Made by a program: the position numbers and the translations under genes. Below, piece after piece: positions 54,173 to 63,029 of a stretch of 64,000 nt of DNA (position 1 is the first letter of the stretch; every line of letters starts with the position of its first letter). Source of the DNA: Nocardioides pinisoli (GTDB lineage: Bacteria > Actinomycetota > Actinomycetes > Propionibacteriales > Nocardioidaceae); the NCBI RefSeq assembly GCF_024199985.1, contig NZ_JANARS010000002.1, positions 372,001 to 436,000 of the forward strand, written 5' to 3'. The notes under the pieces are model-generated. The model saw only the letters and a list, made by a program, of their open reading frames with translations. It was not told the DNA's origin and made no database searches.

Positions 54173-56686
54173 ATGAAGCACCGCAGCCGTACGACCGTCC
54201 TCATCTCGGCGCTCGCCGTCGGCCTGCTGGCCGCCGTCACGCCCGCCGCTGCCGATCCACGCGATGACCACCCGGTCCGCGAAGAGGCGCCTCGCGAGCT
54301 GCGCGTGGACCGCCTCCCGGATCCGGGGGCCGGCAAGGCGGTCGCCACCGGGCGGGGCGTCGACCGCGCGTTCCCGCGGCAGACCGTCCTCGCGGAACCG
54401 CCGGCCGACCCGTCCGACGCGGCGATCAAGCTCGGCCTCGTGCCCTACCACGAGATCGCGCCGACGCTCAACGAGCTGCAGCAGGCCAGCGACCGGGTCA
54501 GTGCCGAGGTCATCGCCCAGACTGCTCGCGGGCGTGACGTCTACCTGGTGACGGTCACCTCCCCCGAGTCGCCGGGCGAGGCGCGGCGTCAGGACCAGAT
54601 GCGGCGACGCATCCTGGACCAGGCCGCGCAAGCCGCCCGCGACGCGAGCATCCCCAAGCGCTACAAGGCGCCCCTGTTCTTCAACGGCAACATCCACGGC
54701 AACGAGTTCGAGGGCGCCGACGCCAACCTGCGCGTCATCGAGGACCTGGCGACGAGCAGCGACCCTGCGGTCAAGTCGCTGTTGGACCGGACGCGTCTCT
54801 ACTTCGTCGTGTCGATGAACCCCGACGGCCGGGTGGCCAACACGCGTGCCAACGGCAACGGGTTCGACATGAACCGCGACTTCATCACCGCCAGCCAGCC
54901 GGAGGTGCGGGGCGTGCGGCAGGCGCTGATCGACACCCAGCCCCTAGTGATGCTCGACCTGCACGGCTACGTCAACGGCACCCTCATCGAGCCCACCACG
55001 CCACCGCACGGTGAGAACTACGAGTACGACCTGTTCATCAAGCACGCCTACCCCAACGGCCTGGCGATGGAGGAGGCCGTCAACGGCCTCGGCTACACCC
55101 CGGCCGACGGCGTCCAGCCCGTCGTGATCCCGTTCCGCGACTGGGACGAGGGCTGGGACGACTGGCCGCCGATCTTCACCCCGCAGTACGCCGCCTTTCA
55201 CGGCACCGTCTCCCACACCATCGAGATCCCGCTGCGGGTCAACAACGCGTCCTACAACCTCCCGGTGGCCGAGCTGCGCCGGCGGAGCGCCATCAACACC
55301 GACATCGCCGAGGCGGCCGTCCGCGCGTCCATCGCGTACGTCGACGAGAACCGCGCTGAGCTGATCGCGGACCAGATCGAGATCTTCCGCCGCGGCGCCG
55401 CAGGGGAGGCCCAGCGGGTGGTCGGCCCCGACCTGTTCCCCGAGATCGGTCCCGAGGACGTCTACACCACCGACTTCCCCCGCGCCTACGTGATCCCGGC
55501 CGGCGCGGACCAGCGGTCGGCCGTCGCCGCAGCCCGGCTCGTCGACCACCTGGTCGCCAACGACGTCGACGTCGAGGTCGCCACGAAGGCGTTCTCGGCC
55601 GGCGGGCGGGCGTATCCCGCCGGCAGCCATGTCGTCGACATGCACCAGCCGAAGCGGGGCCTGGCCAACGTCATCCTCGACGAGGGCACCGACATCAGTG
55701 ACCGCGTCGACCAGATGTACGACATCTCCGGCTGGAGCCTGGGCCTGCTGTGGGGCGCCACCGTGGACACCGTCGAGGACGGTGACCTCTCCGTCGTGGG
55801 CAAGCCTGTCGTGGTCGCCGGCGGCACCGGCAGCGTCGAGGGCGGCGGCGCGCTCGAGCTCCGCCTCGACGACCCGAAGGACTTCGAGGCGCTCAACGCC
55901 CTGCTCGAGACCGGCACCGAGGTCCAGTGGACGGACCAGGGCTCCGTCGTGCTGCCCGCCCCGGACCCCGCTGTCGCGGCGGCCGTCGCCGACCGCTTCG
56001 GCGTGGTCCTCAGGGCCGCGGCAAGCGTCGAAGGAACGCCGATGGAGGAGACGGTCGTCGCGGCTGCCGCTCCCGCGGACGAGCTCTTCGCGCTGGCGGA
56101 GATGGGCTTCGCCGTGCAGCAGGTGTCCACGGCGACGCTCAACAGCGGATTCGACTGGGCCGGTGTGGACACCCTGTTCGTCTCCAGCGGGCTGTCCTAC
56201 ACCGGCCTCACCCCGCAGGCGCGGGCCGGCCTCGCCGGGTTCCTCGCGTCCGGCGGGGGAGTGGTCACCCGGGGCGCCACCGGGGCGACCTTCAACCAGG
56301 CCGCGGGCCTCCTCACGGCCTCCCGGGTCGCCGGCAGGACCGATGCCAACGGCGTCGTACGCGTCGACAGCTCCGGGGGCCCGCTCACCGCCCGCGCGAC
56401 CCCGCACACCTTCGTCAGCGGACCGTCCTGGTTCACCGGGTTGGGCAGCGAGGTGAGCGTCGAGCAGGCCTACGGCACGGACGGCCCCCTGGTGTCGGGG
56501 CACTGGCGGGCACGGCCCGACGGCTCCGGCGGACCCGATGCCGCCCGCGGCCAGGCCGTGGTGATCCGGGGCGAGGACGAGACCGGTGCCGGCGTGGTGA
56601 TGTTCGGCAGCGAACCGCTCTACCGGGCTCACCCCAAGGGGCAGTACGCCCTCGTCGGACGGGCGCTGGTCTGGGCGACCCTGTAG
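54173..56686 (+). CDS. Secreted M14-family zinc carboxypeptidase
   Basis: 837 residues with a signal peptide (LISALAVGLLAAVTPAAAD). The M14 zinc site appears as NIHGNEFEG (His and Glu, about 175-178), followed by VSMNPDGRVANTRANGNGFD, MNRDF and LDLHGYVN (third ligand His), and a Glu in SHTIEIPLRVNNA. The C-terminal 400 residues include a stretch reminiscent of the M14 plus GATase-like layout (YTGLTPQARAGLAGFLASGG). GGGGAGAAG lies just before the ATG at 54173. Likely digests peptides outside the cell. No neighbour hints at the substrate. Confidence 0.88.
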   Translation: MKHRSRTTVLISALAVGLLAAVTPAAADPRDDHPVREEAPRELRVDRLPDPGAGKAVATGRGVDRAFPRQTVLAEPPADPSDAAIKLGLVPYHEIAPTLNELQQASDRVSAEVIAQTARGRDVYLVTVTSPESPGEARRQDQMRRRILDQAAQAARDASIPKRYKAPLFFNGNIHGNEFEGADANLRVIEDLATSSDPAVKSLLDRTRLYFVVSMNPDGRVANTRANGNGFDMNRDFITASQPEVRGVRQALIDTQPLVMLDLHGYVNGTLIEPTTPPHGENYEYDLFIKHAYPNGLAMEEAVNGLGYTPADGVQPVVIPFRDWDEGWDDWPPIFTPQYAAFHGTVSHTIEIPLRVNNASYNLPVAELRRRSAINTDIAEAAVRASIAYVDENRAELIADQIEIFRRGAAGEAQRVVGPDLFPEIGPEDVYTTDFPRAYVIPAGADQRSAVAAARLVDHLVANDVDVEVATKAFSAGGRAYPAGSHVVDMHQPKRGLANVILDEGTDISDRVDQMYDISGWSLGLLWGATVDTVEDGDLSVVGKPVVVAGGTGSVEGGGALELRLDDPKDFEALNALLETGTEVQWTDQGSVVLPAPDPAVAAAVADRFGVVLRAAASVEGTPMEETVVAAAAPADELFALAEMGFAVQQVSTATLNSGFDWAGVDTLFVSSGLSYTGLTPQARAGLAGFLASGGGVVTRGATGATFNQAAGLLTASRVAGRTDANGVVRVDSSGGPLTARATPHTFVSGPSWFTGLGSEVSVEQAYGTDGPLVSGHWRARPDGSGGPDAARGQAVVIRGEDETGAGVVMFGSEPLYRAHPKGQYALVGRALVWATL

Positions 56687-56820
56687 CCGGCGACCACGCC
56701 GGCAGAGTGTGGTCGATCCCTCAGCGCGGGTCGGCGTGCGGGCCCGCGCCACCACCTTCCAGCGTGCAAACCCCTACGCTGCTGCCGACACCACTCGGGG
56801 GGACGAGAGAGGAGACGCAC

Positions 56821-57276
56821 GTGCTGAGCAGAGGACTGGACGACGACGTCCGCGATGAGGCGGGCGAGCAGCAGGACCGCCCGATGGGGCAACGCGAGGT
56901 GCCGGCGCCCCGTTCGCCCTCGGCGGCGCGACTGCTGGAGATGACCGCCCGCGACACCGACCAGTGGCGCTCCGACGCCCGGGCCGAGGCGGCGGAGATC
57001 GTCGCTGCCGCCCGGGAGGAGGCAGGCGAGCTCGTGCGTTCGGCGCAGCGGGAGGCCGAGGGAATGGTCGAGGCCGCCCGGCTCGCCGCCAGGCGGGCAG
57101 TGGACGAGGCGCAGGCGACGGCCGACCAGCTGCTCACCGAGACCGAGGAGCAGCGCGCGCAGGGGCAGTCCGAGGTCGCTCGTCTCCAGCAGCTGGCGGA
57201 GGAGAACTCGGAGCACCTGCGTCGGCACCTGACCGAGATGCTCGACCGGCTCGACCCCGGCCCCGCCCAGCACTGA
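56821..57276 (+). CDS. DivIVA-like coiled-coil protein
   Basis: 151 residues. After a polar, disordered N-terminus (about 1-35) comes a long helix (ARLLEMTARDTDQWRSDARA, AAEIVAAAREEAGELVRSAQ, REAEGMVEAARLAARRAVDE) with heptad-like spacing, then VARLQQLAEENSEHLRRHLT. It resembles the Wag31/DivIVA-type coiled coil but lacks the N-terminal DivIVA membrane-binding segment, so the assignment is to a DivIVA-like group only. AGAGAGGAG precedes the GTG. Confidence 0.6.
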   Translation: MLSRGLDDDVRDEAGEQQDRPMGQREVPAPRSPSAARLLEMTARDTDQWRSDARAEAAEIVAAAREEAGELVRSAQREAEGMVEAARLAARRAVDEAQATADQLLTETEEQRAQGQSEVARLQQLAEENSEHLRRHLTEMLDRLDPGPAQH

Positions 57277-57323
57277 GGCGGACGCCGGGCGTCGGGTCAC
57301 CCGGCGACTCCGAGGCGTGAGCG

Positions 57324-58064
57324 TCAGCCGCGCTCGCTCCTCTGTCGGCGGCTACCGCCGTGCCAGTCCTCCTGCGTGCCGACGGTGCCGGGCTCAACGC
57401 CGAACCCGACCAGCTGCGGTCGCTCGCGCAGGCTGCGTTTGAGCTCGGCGAAACCGGGGAAGCGGGCCAGGCCCACCACGTGGTCCCACAGCTCCCCGGC
57501 CTGGTCGGGCTCGGGGAGCCGGCTGATCACGGGGCCGAAGAACGCGATCCCGTCCGGCGGCTCGAAGTGGATGATCGGCGTGCCGACGTCCCTGCCGGTC
57601 AACGCGAGGGCCTCCTCGCCGTCCGCGCGGACCGCGTCGTCCCACGAGGCGTCGTCGAGGGCGTCGGCGAGCTCGGCCGGCAGGCCCACCTCGTGCAGGA
57701 TCGGCTCCAGGAACTCCCGTGTGCCGCGGCGCTCGGCGGCCGCGATCTCGTCCACGTCCCCGGCAGGCGGCGTGTCGAAGATGTGCGCCCCCAGGGCGGC
57801 CTGCAGTGCGTCCACCGCCTGGGCGCCGTGCTCGTCCCGCGCACGGGCGACGGCACGCAGCAGGCGCAGCCCGGCGGTGTGCCCCGCTTCGTACTCGGGC
57901 GGGAAGTGGGCGTCGTAGTCGATGTGCTCGTTGATCAGGCGCAGCGAGATGAACCGCCAGTCCACCGACAGGTCGCGCTCGGACTGCACCATCCGGACCC
58001 ACTTGCTGGTCAGCCAGCAGAAGGGGCACACCGGGTCGAAGTAGAAGCGGACGTCAGAGGCCAT
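57324..58064 (-). CDS. DsbA-family thioredoxin-fold protein (mycothiol-dependent nitroreductase-like)
   Basis: 246 residues with a thioredoxin fold and CPFC active-site motif at 13-16 (FYFDPVCPFCWLTSKW), a large helical insert (about 60-150) and the cis-Pro region GRDVGTPIIHFEPPDG. It resembles the actinobacterial DsbA-like proteins annotated as mycothiol-dependent nitroreductases. No signal peptide, so cytoplasmic. The ATG at 58064 lies 6 bases after a minus-strand TAGTCT box. It sits downstream of the amidotransferase gene, on the same strand. Confidence 0.8.
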   Translation of the reverse strand: MASDVRFYFDPVCPFCWLTSKWVRMVQSERDLSVDWRFISLRLINEHIDYDAHFPPEYEAGHTAGLRLLRAVARARDEHGAQAVDALQAALGAHIFDTPPAGDVDEIAAAERRGTREFLEPILHEVGLPAELADALDDASWDDAVRADGEEALALTGRDVGTPIIHFEPPDGIAFFGPVISRLPEPDQAGELWDHVVGLARFPGFAELKRSLRERPQLVGFGVEPGTVGTQEDWHGGSRRQRSERG

Positions 58065-58070
58065 GGACCG

Positions 58071-58076
58071 AGACTA
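58071..58076 (-). promoter_or_regulatory. -10 box of the DsbA-like gene (TAGTCT)
   Basis: Minus-strand TAGTCT, 6 bases from the ATG at 58064. Confidence 0.5.
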
Positions 58077-58092
58077 GGACCCGCACCCAGCC

Positions 58093-59043
58093 CTAGACCT
58101 CCAGGCGGTTGACGGTGCGGGTGATGCGCTCGTCCACCTTCTCGAGGAAGACGATCTCGCCGAACTCGAGGGAGGACCAGCCGTCGCCGTCCTCCGTCAG
58201 CTCCTCCGACGCGAAGATGGCGCCCGTCGCGTCCTCCTCGTCGCACGTCTCGAACGCGTAGGAGTCCGGGTCGTGCTCGAAGTTGCGACCCATCGTCATG
58301 TACATCGGCTCCAGCAGCATGGAGAGGGCGTAGTCGTCGGTGCCCGGGTCGGTCTCGCGCAGCTCCTTCCAGTCCCCGGCCGGGTCGGTCTCGCCCTGGT
58401 GCCCGAGACCGGTGTTGACCCCGATGATCCGGTTCGTCGTCACCAGGGCCATCTTCAGCTTGGCCAGGGCCGGGAGGTCGAGATCAGCCATCGCGCGGGC
58501 GATGAGCCTGACCATCTTCTCGACCGCGCGCTGCACGTCCTCGTCGCTGTCGCCCTCGAGCAGGGAGAGCAGGAGCACGTAGAGGAACTCCGTGTCGGTC
58601 GTGCCCCGCATCTGCTCGAGGTACCTGTCCTCGCAGTGCTGCAGCAGCTCCCTCTGCAGCAGCATCCAGCTCGGCAGGTCGCCGTTCTGCGCCATGATCC
58701 ACGGGGTCTCGTCGAAGGAGAAGGGGTGGCAGTTCTCGTCGACCATCACGACCTTCGGGTCGTACGCCGCTGCCCGCACGTGGCCGAGCACCGTGCTCGC
58801 CTGCAGGCTCGGGATCATGCGCGTGGCGTTGTCGTCGTAGAACGCAGCCATGGGCCGGCGGTAGATGAAGGGGTCCTCCGGCTTCAGCAGGTGCTCGCTC
58901 CAGGCGCCGAAGCCCCAGCCCGCGAGGTGGAGGTCCGGGTAGCGCTCGGGCTCCAGGGCCTGGTTGACCAGGCTGTTCGACGGCGTGAGCAGCAGGCTCT
59001 CGAGAGGGATCTCGGGCCCGATGTAGGCGAGCACTCGGCACAT
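58093..59043 (-). CDS. Class II glutamine amidotransferase-like protein
   Basis: 316 residues. The N-terminus MCRVLAYIG exposes Cys2 as the Ntn nucleophile after Met removal, and the fold continues in LHLAGWGFGAWSEHLLKPED, VLGHVRAAAYDPKVVMVDEN, HPFSFDETPWIMAQNGDLPS and LMQNGD-like turns. It belongs with the Ntn amidotransferases such as EgtC, but no ergothioneine genes lie nearby, so the substrate is unknown. The ATG at 59043 is set by the need for Cys at position 2. The following DsbA-like gene starts 28 bases downstream of its stop. Confidence 0.85.
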   Translation of the reverse strand: MCRVLAYIGPEIPLESLLLTPSNSLVNQALEPERYPDLHLAGWGFGAWSEHLLKPEDPFIYRRPMAAFYDDNATRMIPSLQASTVLGHVRAAAYDPKVVMVDENCHPFSFDETPWIMAQNGDLPSWMLLQRELLQHCEDRYLEQMRGTTDTEFLYVLLLSLLEGDSDEDVQRAVEKMVRLIARAMADLDLPALAKLKMALVTTNRIIGVNTGLGHQGETDPAGDWKELRETDPGTDDYALSMLLEPMYMTMGRNFEHDPDSYAFETCDEEDATGAIFASEELTEDGDGWSSLEFGEIVFLEKVDERITRTVNRLEV

Positions 59044-59388
59044 GGGGTTCCTTCGCATGCGGGAGGAGGGATGCCGCGGTCGTCCACGAGCCTCGCCACC
59101 CTACGGGTGGGCTGGGGGCCGCGGAGAACGACGGACCGGGCTCCCCGGATCGGTGCACCTCGGGCTCGAAGGATCCGGTATTCCCATGCCCGCGCGGGGG
59201 TCGGAAGCGTTACCCAATCTTGGGTGTGGTCGCAGAGCCCTTTCCGGGCGCGCCGCCCGGCGGTTATCGTCGCTGCGTCGACATCGTCCCTTCGGCGTCG
59301 ACAACCCCCCACCCAACTCGTGCCAACGCACTGCGTGCGGCCGGATGCCACGCTTGCGTGCCTGGCGCGCGCAGTGAAGGAAGTCACG
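59044..59388. other. 345-base divergent intergenic region, amidotransferase and nucleotidase
   Basis: No coding signal recognised. It holds a perfect dyad at 59212-59225 (ACCCAA-TC-TTGGGT), a GGTTATCGT stretch near 59262-59270 that may be a -10 box for the nucleotidase, and a GGAAGTCACG before its ATG. Nothing else stands out. Confidence 0.6.
59212..59225. promoter_or_regulatory. Dyad ACCCAA-TC-TTGGGT upstream of the 5'-nucleotidase
   Basis: A perfect 6-base inverted repeat with a 2-base spacer, about 164 bases from the start of the nucleotidase. Could be an operator; regulator unknown. Confidence 0.4.
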
Positions 59389-61101
59389 ATGAGGAAGAAG
59401 CTCGCTCTGCCGGCCACTGTGTTGGTCGCGCTCGGACTGGCGGTCACCGCAACGACAGGACCTGCGGCGGGCGATCCCCAGCCCGGTCGGGCGGAGAAGG
59501 CCCAGACCACCGAGATCCAGATCCTCGGCCTCAACGACTTCCACGGCGCGCTGGAACCGCCGAGTGGCTCCGGCGGCCGGATCGGTACGACGGACGCGGG
59601 CGGTGTCGAGTACCTCGCGACGCACGTCGATCAGCTGCGCGCGACCAACCCCAACACGCTCTTCGTGTCCGCCGGTGACCTGATCGGCGCCACGCCGCTC
59701 ACCTCCGCGCTGTTCCACGACGAACCGACCATCGAGGCCTTCAACCTGATGGGCCTGGACTACAACGGCGTGGGCAACCACGAGTTCGATGAGGGCGTCG
59801 ACGAGCTGCTGCGCATGCAGAACGGTGGCTGCCACCCGGTCGACGGCTGTCAGGACGGCGACGGGTTCGCCGGCGCACAGTTCGACTTCCTCGCCGCCAA
59901 CGTCGCGTACAAGGACAGCGGCGAGACCATCTTCCCGCCGTACAAGATCCACAAGTTCGAAGGCGTCAAGGTGGCCATCATCGGCATGACCCTCGAGGGC
60001 ACGCCCGACATCGTGACACCGGCCGGCATCTCGAACGTCGACTTCTTCGACGAGGCCGACTCGGTCAACGCGCTGGTCCCCGTCCTCAAGCGACAGGGCG
60101 TCGAGACGTTCGTGGTCCTGCTGCACGAGGGCGGCAGCGTCTCCGGCGGGCTCAACGAGACGACGATCAACAGCTGCAACAACCCGGTGGGTGCGCTGCC
60201 GCCGATCGTCGACCGGATGGACGACGACATCGACGTGGTCGTCACCGGTCACACCAACTGGGCGGTCAACTGCCTCATCGACGGCAAGATCGTCACGGGC
60301 GCAGCGTCCGCCGGCCGCCTCGTCACCGACATCGACCTGACGCTGAGCCGGGCGACCAAGGACGTCGTCGCCCACACCGTCAACAACACGATCGTCACCC
60401 GCACCGTCCCCAAGGCCCCGGCACTGTCCGAGCTGGTCGGCAAGTACGTCGGACTCTCCGCACCGCTGGCCAACCGCGTCATCGGCTCGATCACCGCGCC
60501 GATCACCCGGTCTGCCAACTCCGCGGGTGAGTCGGCCCTGGGCGACGTCATCGCCGACGCGCAGCTGCAAGCGACGACCGCGCCGGAGCTCGGGGGAGCC
60601 GTGATCGGCTTCATGAACTCGGGCGGCATCCGCGCCGACCTGACGTACCCCAGCAGCCCCGCCGGCGAGGGTGACGGCAACGTGACGTACGGCGAGGCCT
60701 TCACGGTCCAGCCGTTCGGCAACAGCCTGGTCACCATGACGGTGACCGGCGCACAGATCGACACGCTGCTCGAGCAGCAGTTCGACAACCCGACCGTCGG
60801 TCAGAACCGGATCCTGCAGGTCTCGGCGGGCTTCCGGTACAGCTGGAGCGCGTCGGCCCCCACGGGCAACAAGGTGGACCCGGCGTCCATCATGCTCAAC
60901 GGCGTCACGATCGACCCGGCGGCGAGCTACCGGATCACCGTCAACAACTTCATGGCTGACGGTGGCGACGGCTACGCGGTCCTGCGCGAGGGCACCAACC
61001 GGCTCGGCGGCGACGTCGACCTCGACGCGCTCGAGAAGTACTTCGTCGCGCAGGGTGTCGTGGCGCCCGGCCCCCAGAACCGGATCACCCGTCTGCCGTG
61101 A
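59389..61101 (+). CDS. Secreted 5'-nucleotidase (UshA/CpdB-type)
   Basis: 570 residues with a signal peptide (ALPATVLVALGLAVTATTGP, then AAGD). The metallophosphatase domain shows LNDFHGAL, SAGDLIGATPL, GNHEFDEG and VVTGHTNWA. The C-terminal 5'-nucleotidase domain shows NSGGIRADLTYPSSPAGEGD and YRITVNNFMADGGDGYAVLR. A two-Cys insert (NGGCHPVDGCQDGDGF) lies between the metal motifs. It likely releases phosphate from nucleotides outside the cell. No LPXTG anchor is seen. The same frame is open far upstream, but that part is antisense to the amidotransferase. Confidence 0.92.
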   Translation: MRKKLALPATVLVALGLAVTATTGPAAGDPQPGRAEKAQTTEIQILGLNDFHGALEPPSGSGGRIGTTDAGGVEYLATHVDQLRATNPNTLFVSAGDLIGATPLTSALFHDEPTIEAFNLMGLDYNGVGNHEFDEGVDELLRMQNGGCHPVDGCQDGDGFAGAQFDFLAANVAYKDSGETIFPPYKIHKFEGVKVAIIGMTLEGTPDIVTPAGISNVDFFDEADSVNALVPVLKRQGVETFVVLLHEGGSVSGGLNETTINSCNNPVGALPPIVDRMDDDIDVVVTGHTNWAVNCLIDGKIVTGAASAGRLVTDIDLTLSRATKDVVAHTVNNTIVTRTVPKAPALSELVGKYVGLSAPLANRVIGSITAPITRSANSAGESALGDVIADAQLQATTAPELGGAVIGFMNSGGIRADLTYPSSPAGEGDGNVTYGEAFTVQPFGNSLVTMTVTGAQIDTLLEQQFDNPTVGQNRILQVSAGFRYSWSASAPTGNKVDPASIMLNGVTIDPAASYRITVNNFMADGGDGYAVLREGTNRLGGDVDLDALEKYFVAQGVVAPGPQNRITRLP

Positions 61102-61249
61102 GCAGGCACCACGTCGTGCGGGGGCGCCGATCATGTCGCCCCCGCACGACGAGCCATCACCAACCGCAGCGCCCCTGATCACCACCCGGGCCGGTCGGCA
61201 GGGTCCTCGTCCGCGGGCGAGCCGCCGCTGTCCACGGAGGTCGGGCCGC

Positions 61250-61255
61250 TAACGT
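61250..61255 (+). promoter_or_regulatory. -10 box of the helicase gene (TAACGT)
   Basis: TAACGT with 6 bases to the GTG at 61262. Confidence 0.45.
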
Positions 61256-61261
61256 CCCGGG

Positions 61262-62995
61262 GTGGCCAGTCCTCGACGATCCCGTGCGCGTCGCCGCAGC
61301 GCGTCGTCGCGCGGGAGCGGCACGCGACAGCAACCGCGGCCGTTGCCGACGGCCGGGCCGGGGGAGCGGCTGTGGGTGCTCGACGTGCCCTACGGCACCC
61401 AGGTCGACGACGCGACCTGGCACCCCGCCGTGAGGACCCACCTCCACGTCGGGTCCGTGCTGCCCGAGCACCTCGCGCCCTACTCGCCCGGACCCCACAC
61501 GCTTGGTCGGTTCATCGAGAACGAGCTCAATCCCGACGACCCGATGCCCGTCCCCGAGCCGACCGTCGAGCTGGAGCCACGGCGGATCCAGTTCGAGGCG
61601 GCCGACGCGATCGCCGCACGTGCCGCGGCCGGCGGGCGGCAGTTCCTGCTCGCGGACGAGCCGGGCGTCGGCAAGACGATCTCGGCGGTCCTCGGGGCGA
61701 CCGCGGTGGGCGACCTCCGCGGGGCGCGACGGGTGCTCGTCGTCGCCGACCGGCCGGCCGCGATCACGATCGGCCACTGGTGCCGCACGATCACGGCGCT
61801 GGGCGACGGCGGCCTGGAGTGGGTCGTCATCACGTGGGACCGGCTCGAGAAGGTCGCGGACCACGCGTGGGAGGTGATCATCGCGGACGAGGCCCACGCC
61901 CTGCGGCGTACGACGACGAAGCGCTGGAAGCTCTGGGCGCGGATCTCCGGGCACGGGAAGCCCCACGACACGGCGCCGTTCGTCATCGCGACCACTGCGA
62001 CACCCGGGCACACGCCGCTCGAGCTGCCCTACCTCGCACCGGCCTACGCGCAGGTGCTGGGCGAGCCGATGCGGGAGTGGACCTCGGCGACCCGCCCCGG
62101 GGACACGTTCGCCACCGCGCTCGAGCGCCACGGCGTCGGGGTGGAACGGGGCCGCTACGGCGCCACCTGGACCACCGACCCCGCTCGGCGCGCCGCGGAC
62201 CTCAAGCTGGTGCGCAGCTGGCTCGACGAGGAGCGGCCCCCGGCGATGCTGCACCGCGCGGCACCGTGGGGGCCGGTGCCGATCTCCGGCATGCCCGTCA
62301 CGCTCACGCCGGCGGAGCGGACGGCGTACGAGGCCGAGTGGGGGGAGTTCTGCCGCGAGATGGACATCGCCCGCCGGGGGCGCAACGTCGCGAAGGGCCG
62401 CGCCGCGCTGCTGCGCTTCCGGCAGAAGGCCGGGCTGATCCGCGTCGACTCGACCGTCGACTGGATCGCCCAGCAGGTGCAAGCGGAGCGACAGGTGGCG
62501 TGCTCGGTCGAGTTCGTCGCCACCGCTGCCGACCCGATCGCGGACCGGTTGCGCGACTCCGGCATCGAGGTCGCCACGATCTACGGCCGCGACCGGTTCG
62601 ACCCGGAGGCCGAGCGGCTGCGGTTCCAGACCGGACAGGCGAAGGTGTGCGTCTTCACCACGGTCGCCTCGATCAGCCTGCACGCCGGCGAGACCCTCGC
62701 CGACGGCCGCCGCGCGAGCACGGAGCCGCGGGTCGGCGTCTTCCACCAGGCCCGGTTCTCGGGCATCGCCGGACGGCAGGTGACCGGCCGCACCCACCGC
62801 GACCACCAGGTCTCGCCGTGGCACATCGCCTATGCCGAGGGCACCGTCGAGGAGCAGGTCGGCAAGGTGATGGTCGAGCGGATCGCCGCGGCCTCCGACA
62901 CCGTGGGCAGCGACACCACCGGGCTCGCCGACCTCGCCCAGCTCCTCGGCGCCGACTGGCTGCCGGTCACGACCCTGACCGAGGACGGCGCCTGA
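61262..62995 (+). CDS. SNF2-like DNA helicase/ATPase
   Basis: 577 residues. Walker A is LLADEPGVGKTI (about 130-140), motif II DEAH at 209-212 (EVIIADEAHAL), then motif III FVIATTATPGHTPLELPYL. The second lobe carries VEFVATAADPIADRLRDSGI, VFTTVASISLHAGETL and motif VI FSGIAGRQVTGRTHRDHQ. This resembles phage and prophage SNF2-type helicases more than chromatin remodellers. An Arg/Ser-rich N-terminus (about 1-30) looks unconserved. No nuclease or methylase gene adjoins. GTG start by the TAACGT box. Confidence 0.8.
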   Translation: MASPRRSRARRRSASSRGSGTRQQPRPLPTAGPGERLWVLDVPYGTQVDDATWHPAVRTHLHVGSVLPEHLAPYSPGPHTLGRFIENELNPDDPMPVPEPTVELEPRRIQFEAADAIAARAAAGGRQFLLADEPGVGKTISAVLGATAVGDLRGARRVLVVADRPAAITIGHWCRTITALGDGGLEWVVITWDRLEKVADHAWEVIIADEAHALRRTTTKRWKLWARISGHGKPHDTAPFVIATTATPGHTPLELPYLAPAYAQVLGEPMREWTSATRPGDTFATALERHGVGVERGRYGATWTTDPARRAADLKLVRSWLDEERPPAMLHRAAPWGPVPISGMPVTLTPAERTAYEAEWGEFCREMDIARRGRNVAKGRAALLRFRQKAGLIRVDSTVDWIAQQVQAERQVACSVEFVATAADPIADRLRDSGIEVATIYGRDRFDPEAERLRFQTGQAKVCVFTTVASISLHAGETLADGRRASTEPRVGVFHQARFSGIAGRQVTGRTHRDHQVSPWHIAYAEGTVEEQVGKVMVERIAAASDTVGSDTTGLADLAQLLGADWLPVTTLTEDGA

Positions 62996-63029
62996 CGGCG
63001 CCTGACCGGCGAGCGGCTCGACCGCCGGG

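Noticed and set aside
58273..59388. Long N-terminal extension of the 5'-nucleotidase
   Set aside because: The extension is antisense to the amidotransferase gene, while the ATG at 59389 gives a signal peptide and a nearby ribosome-binding site.
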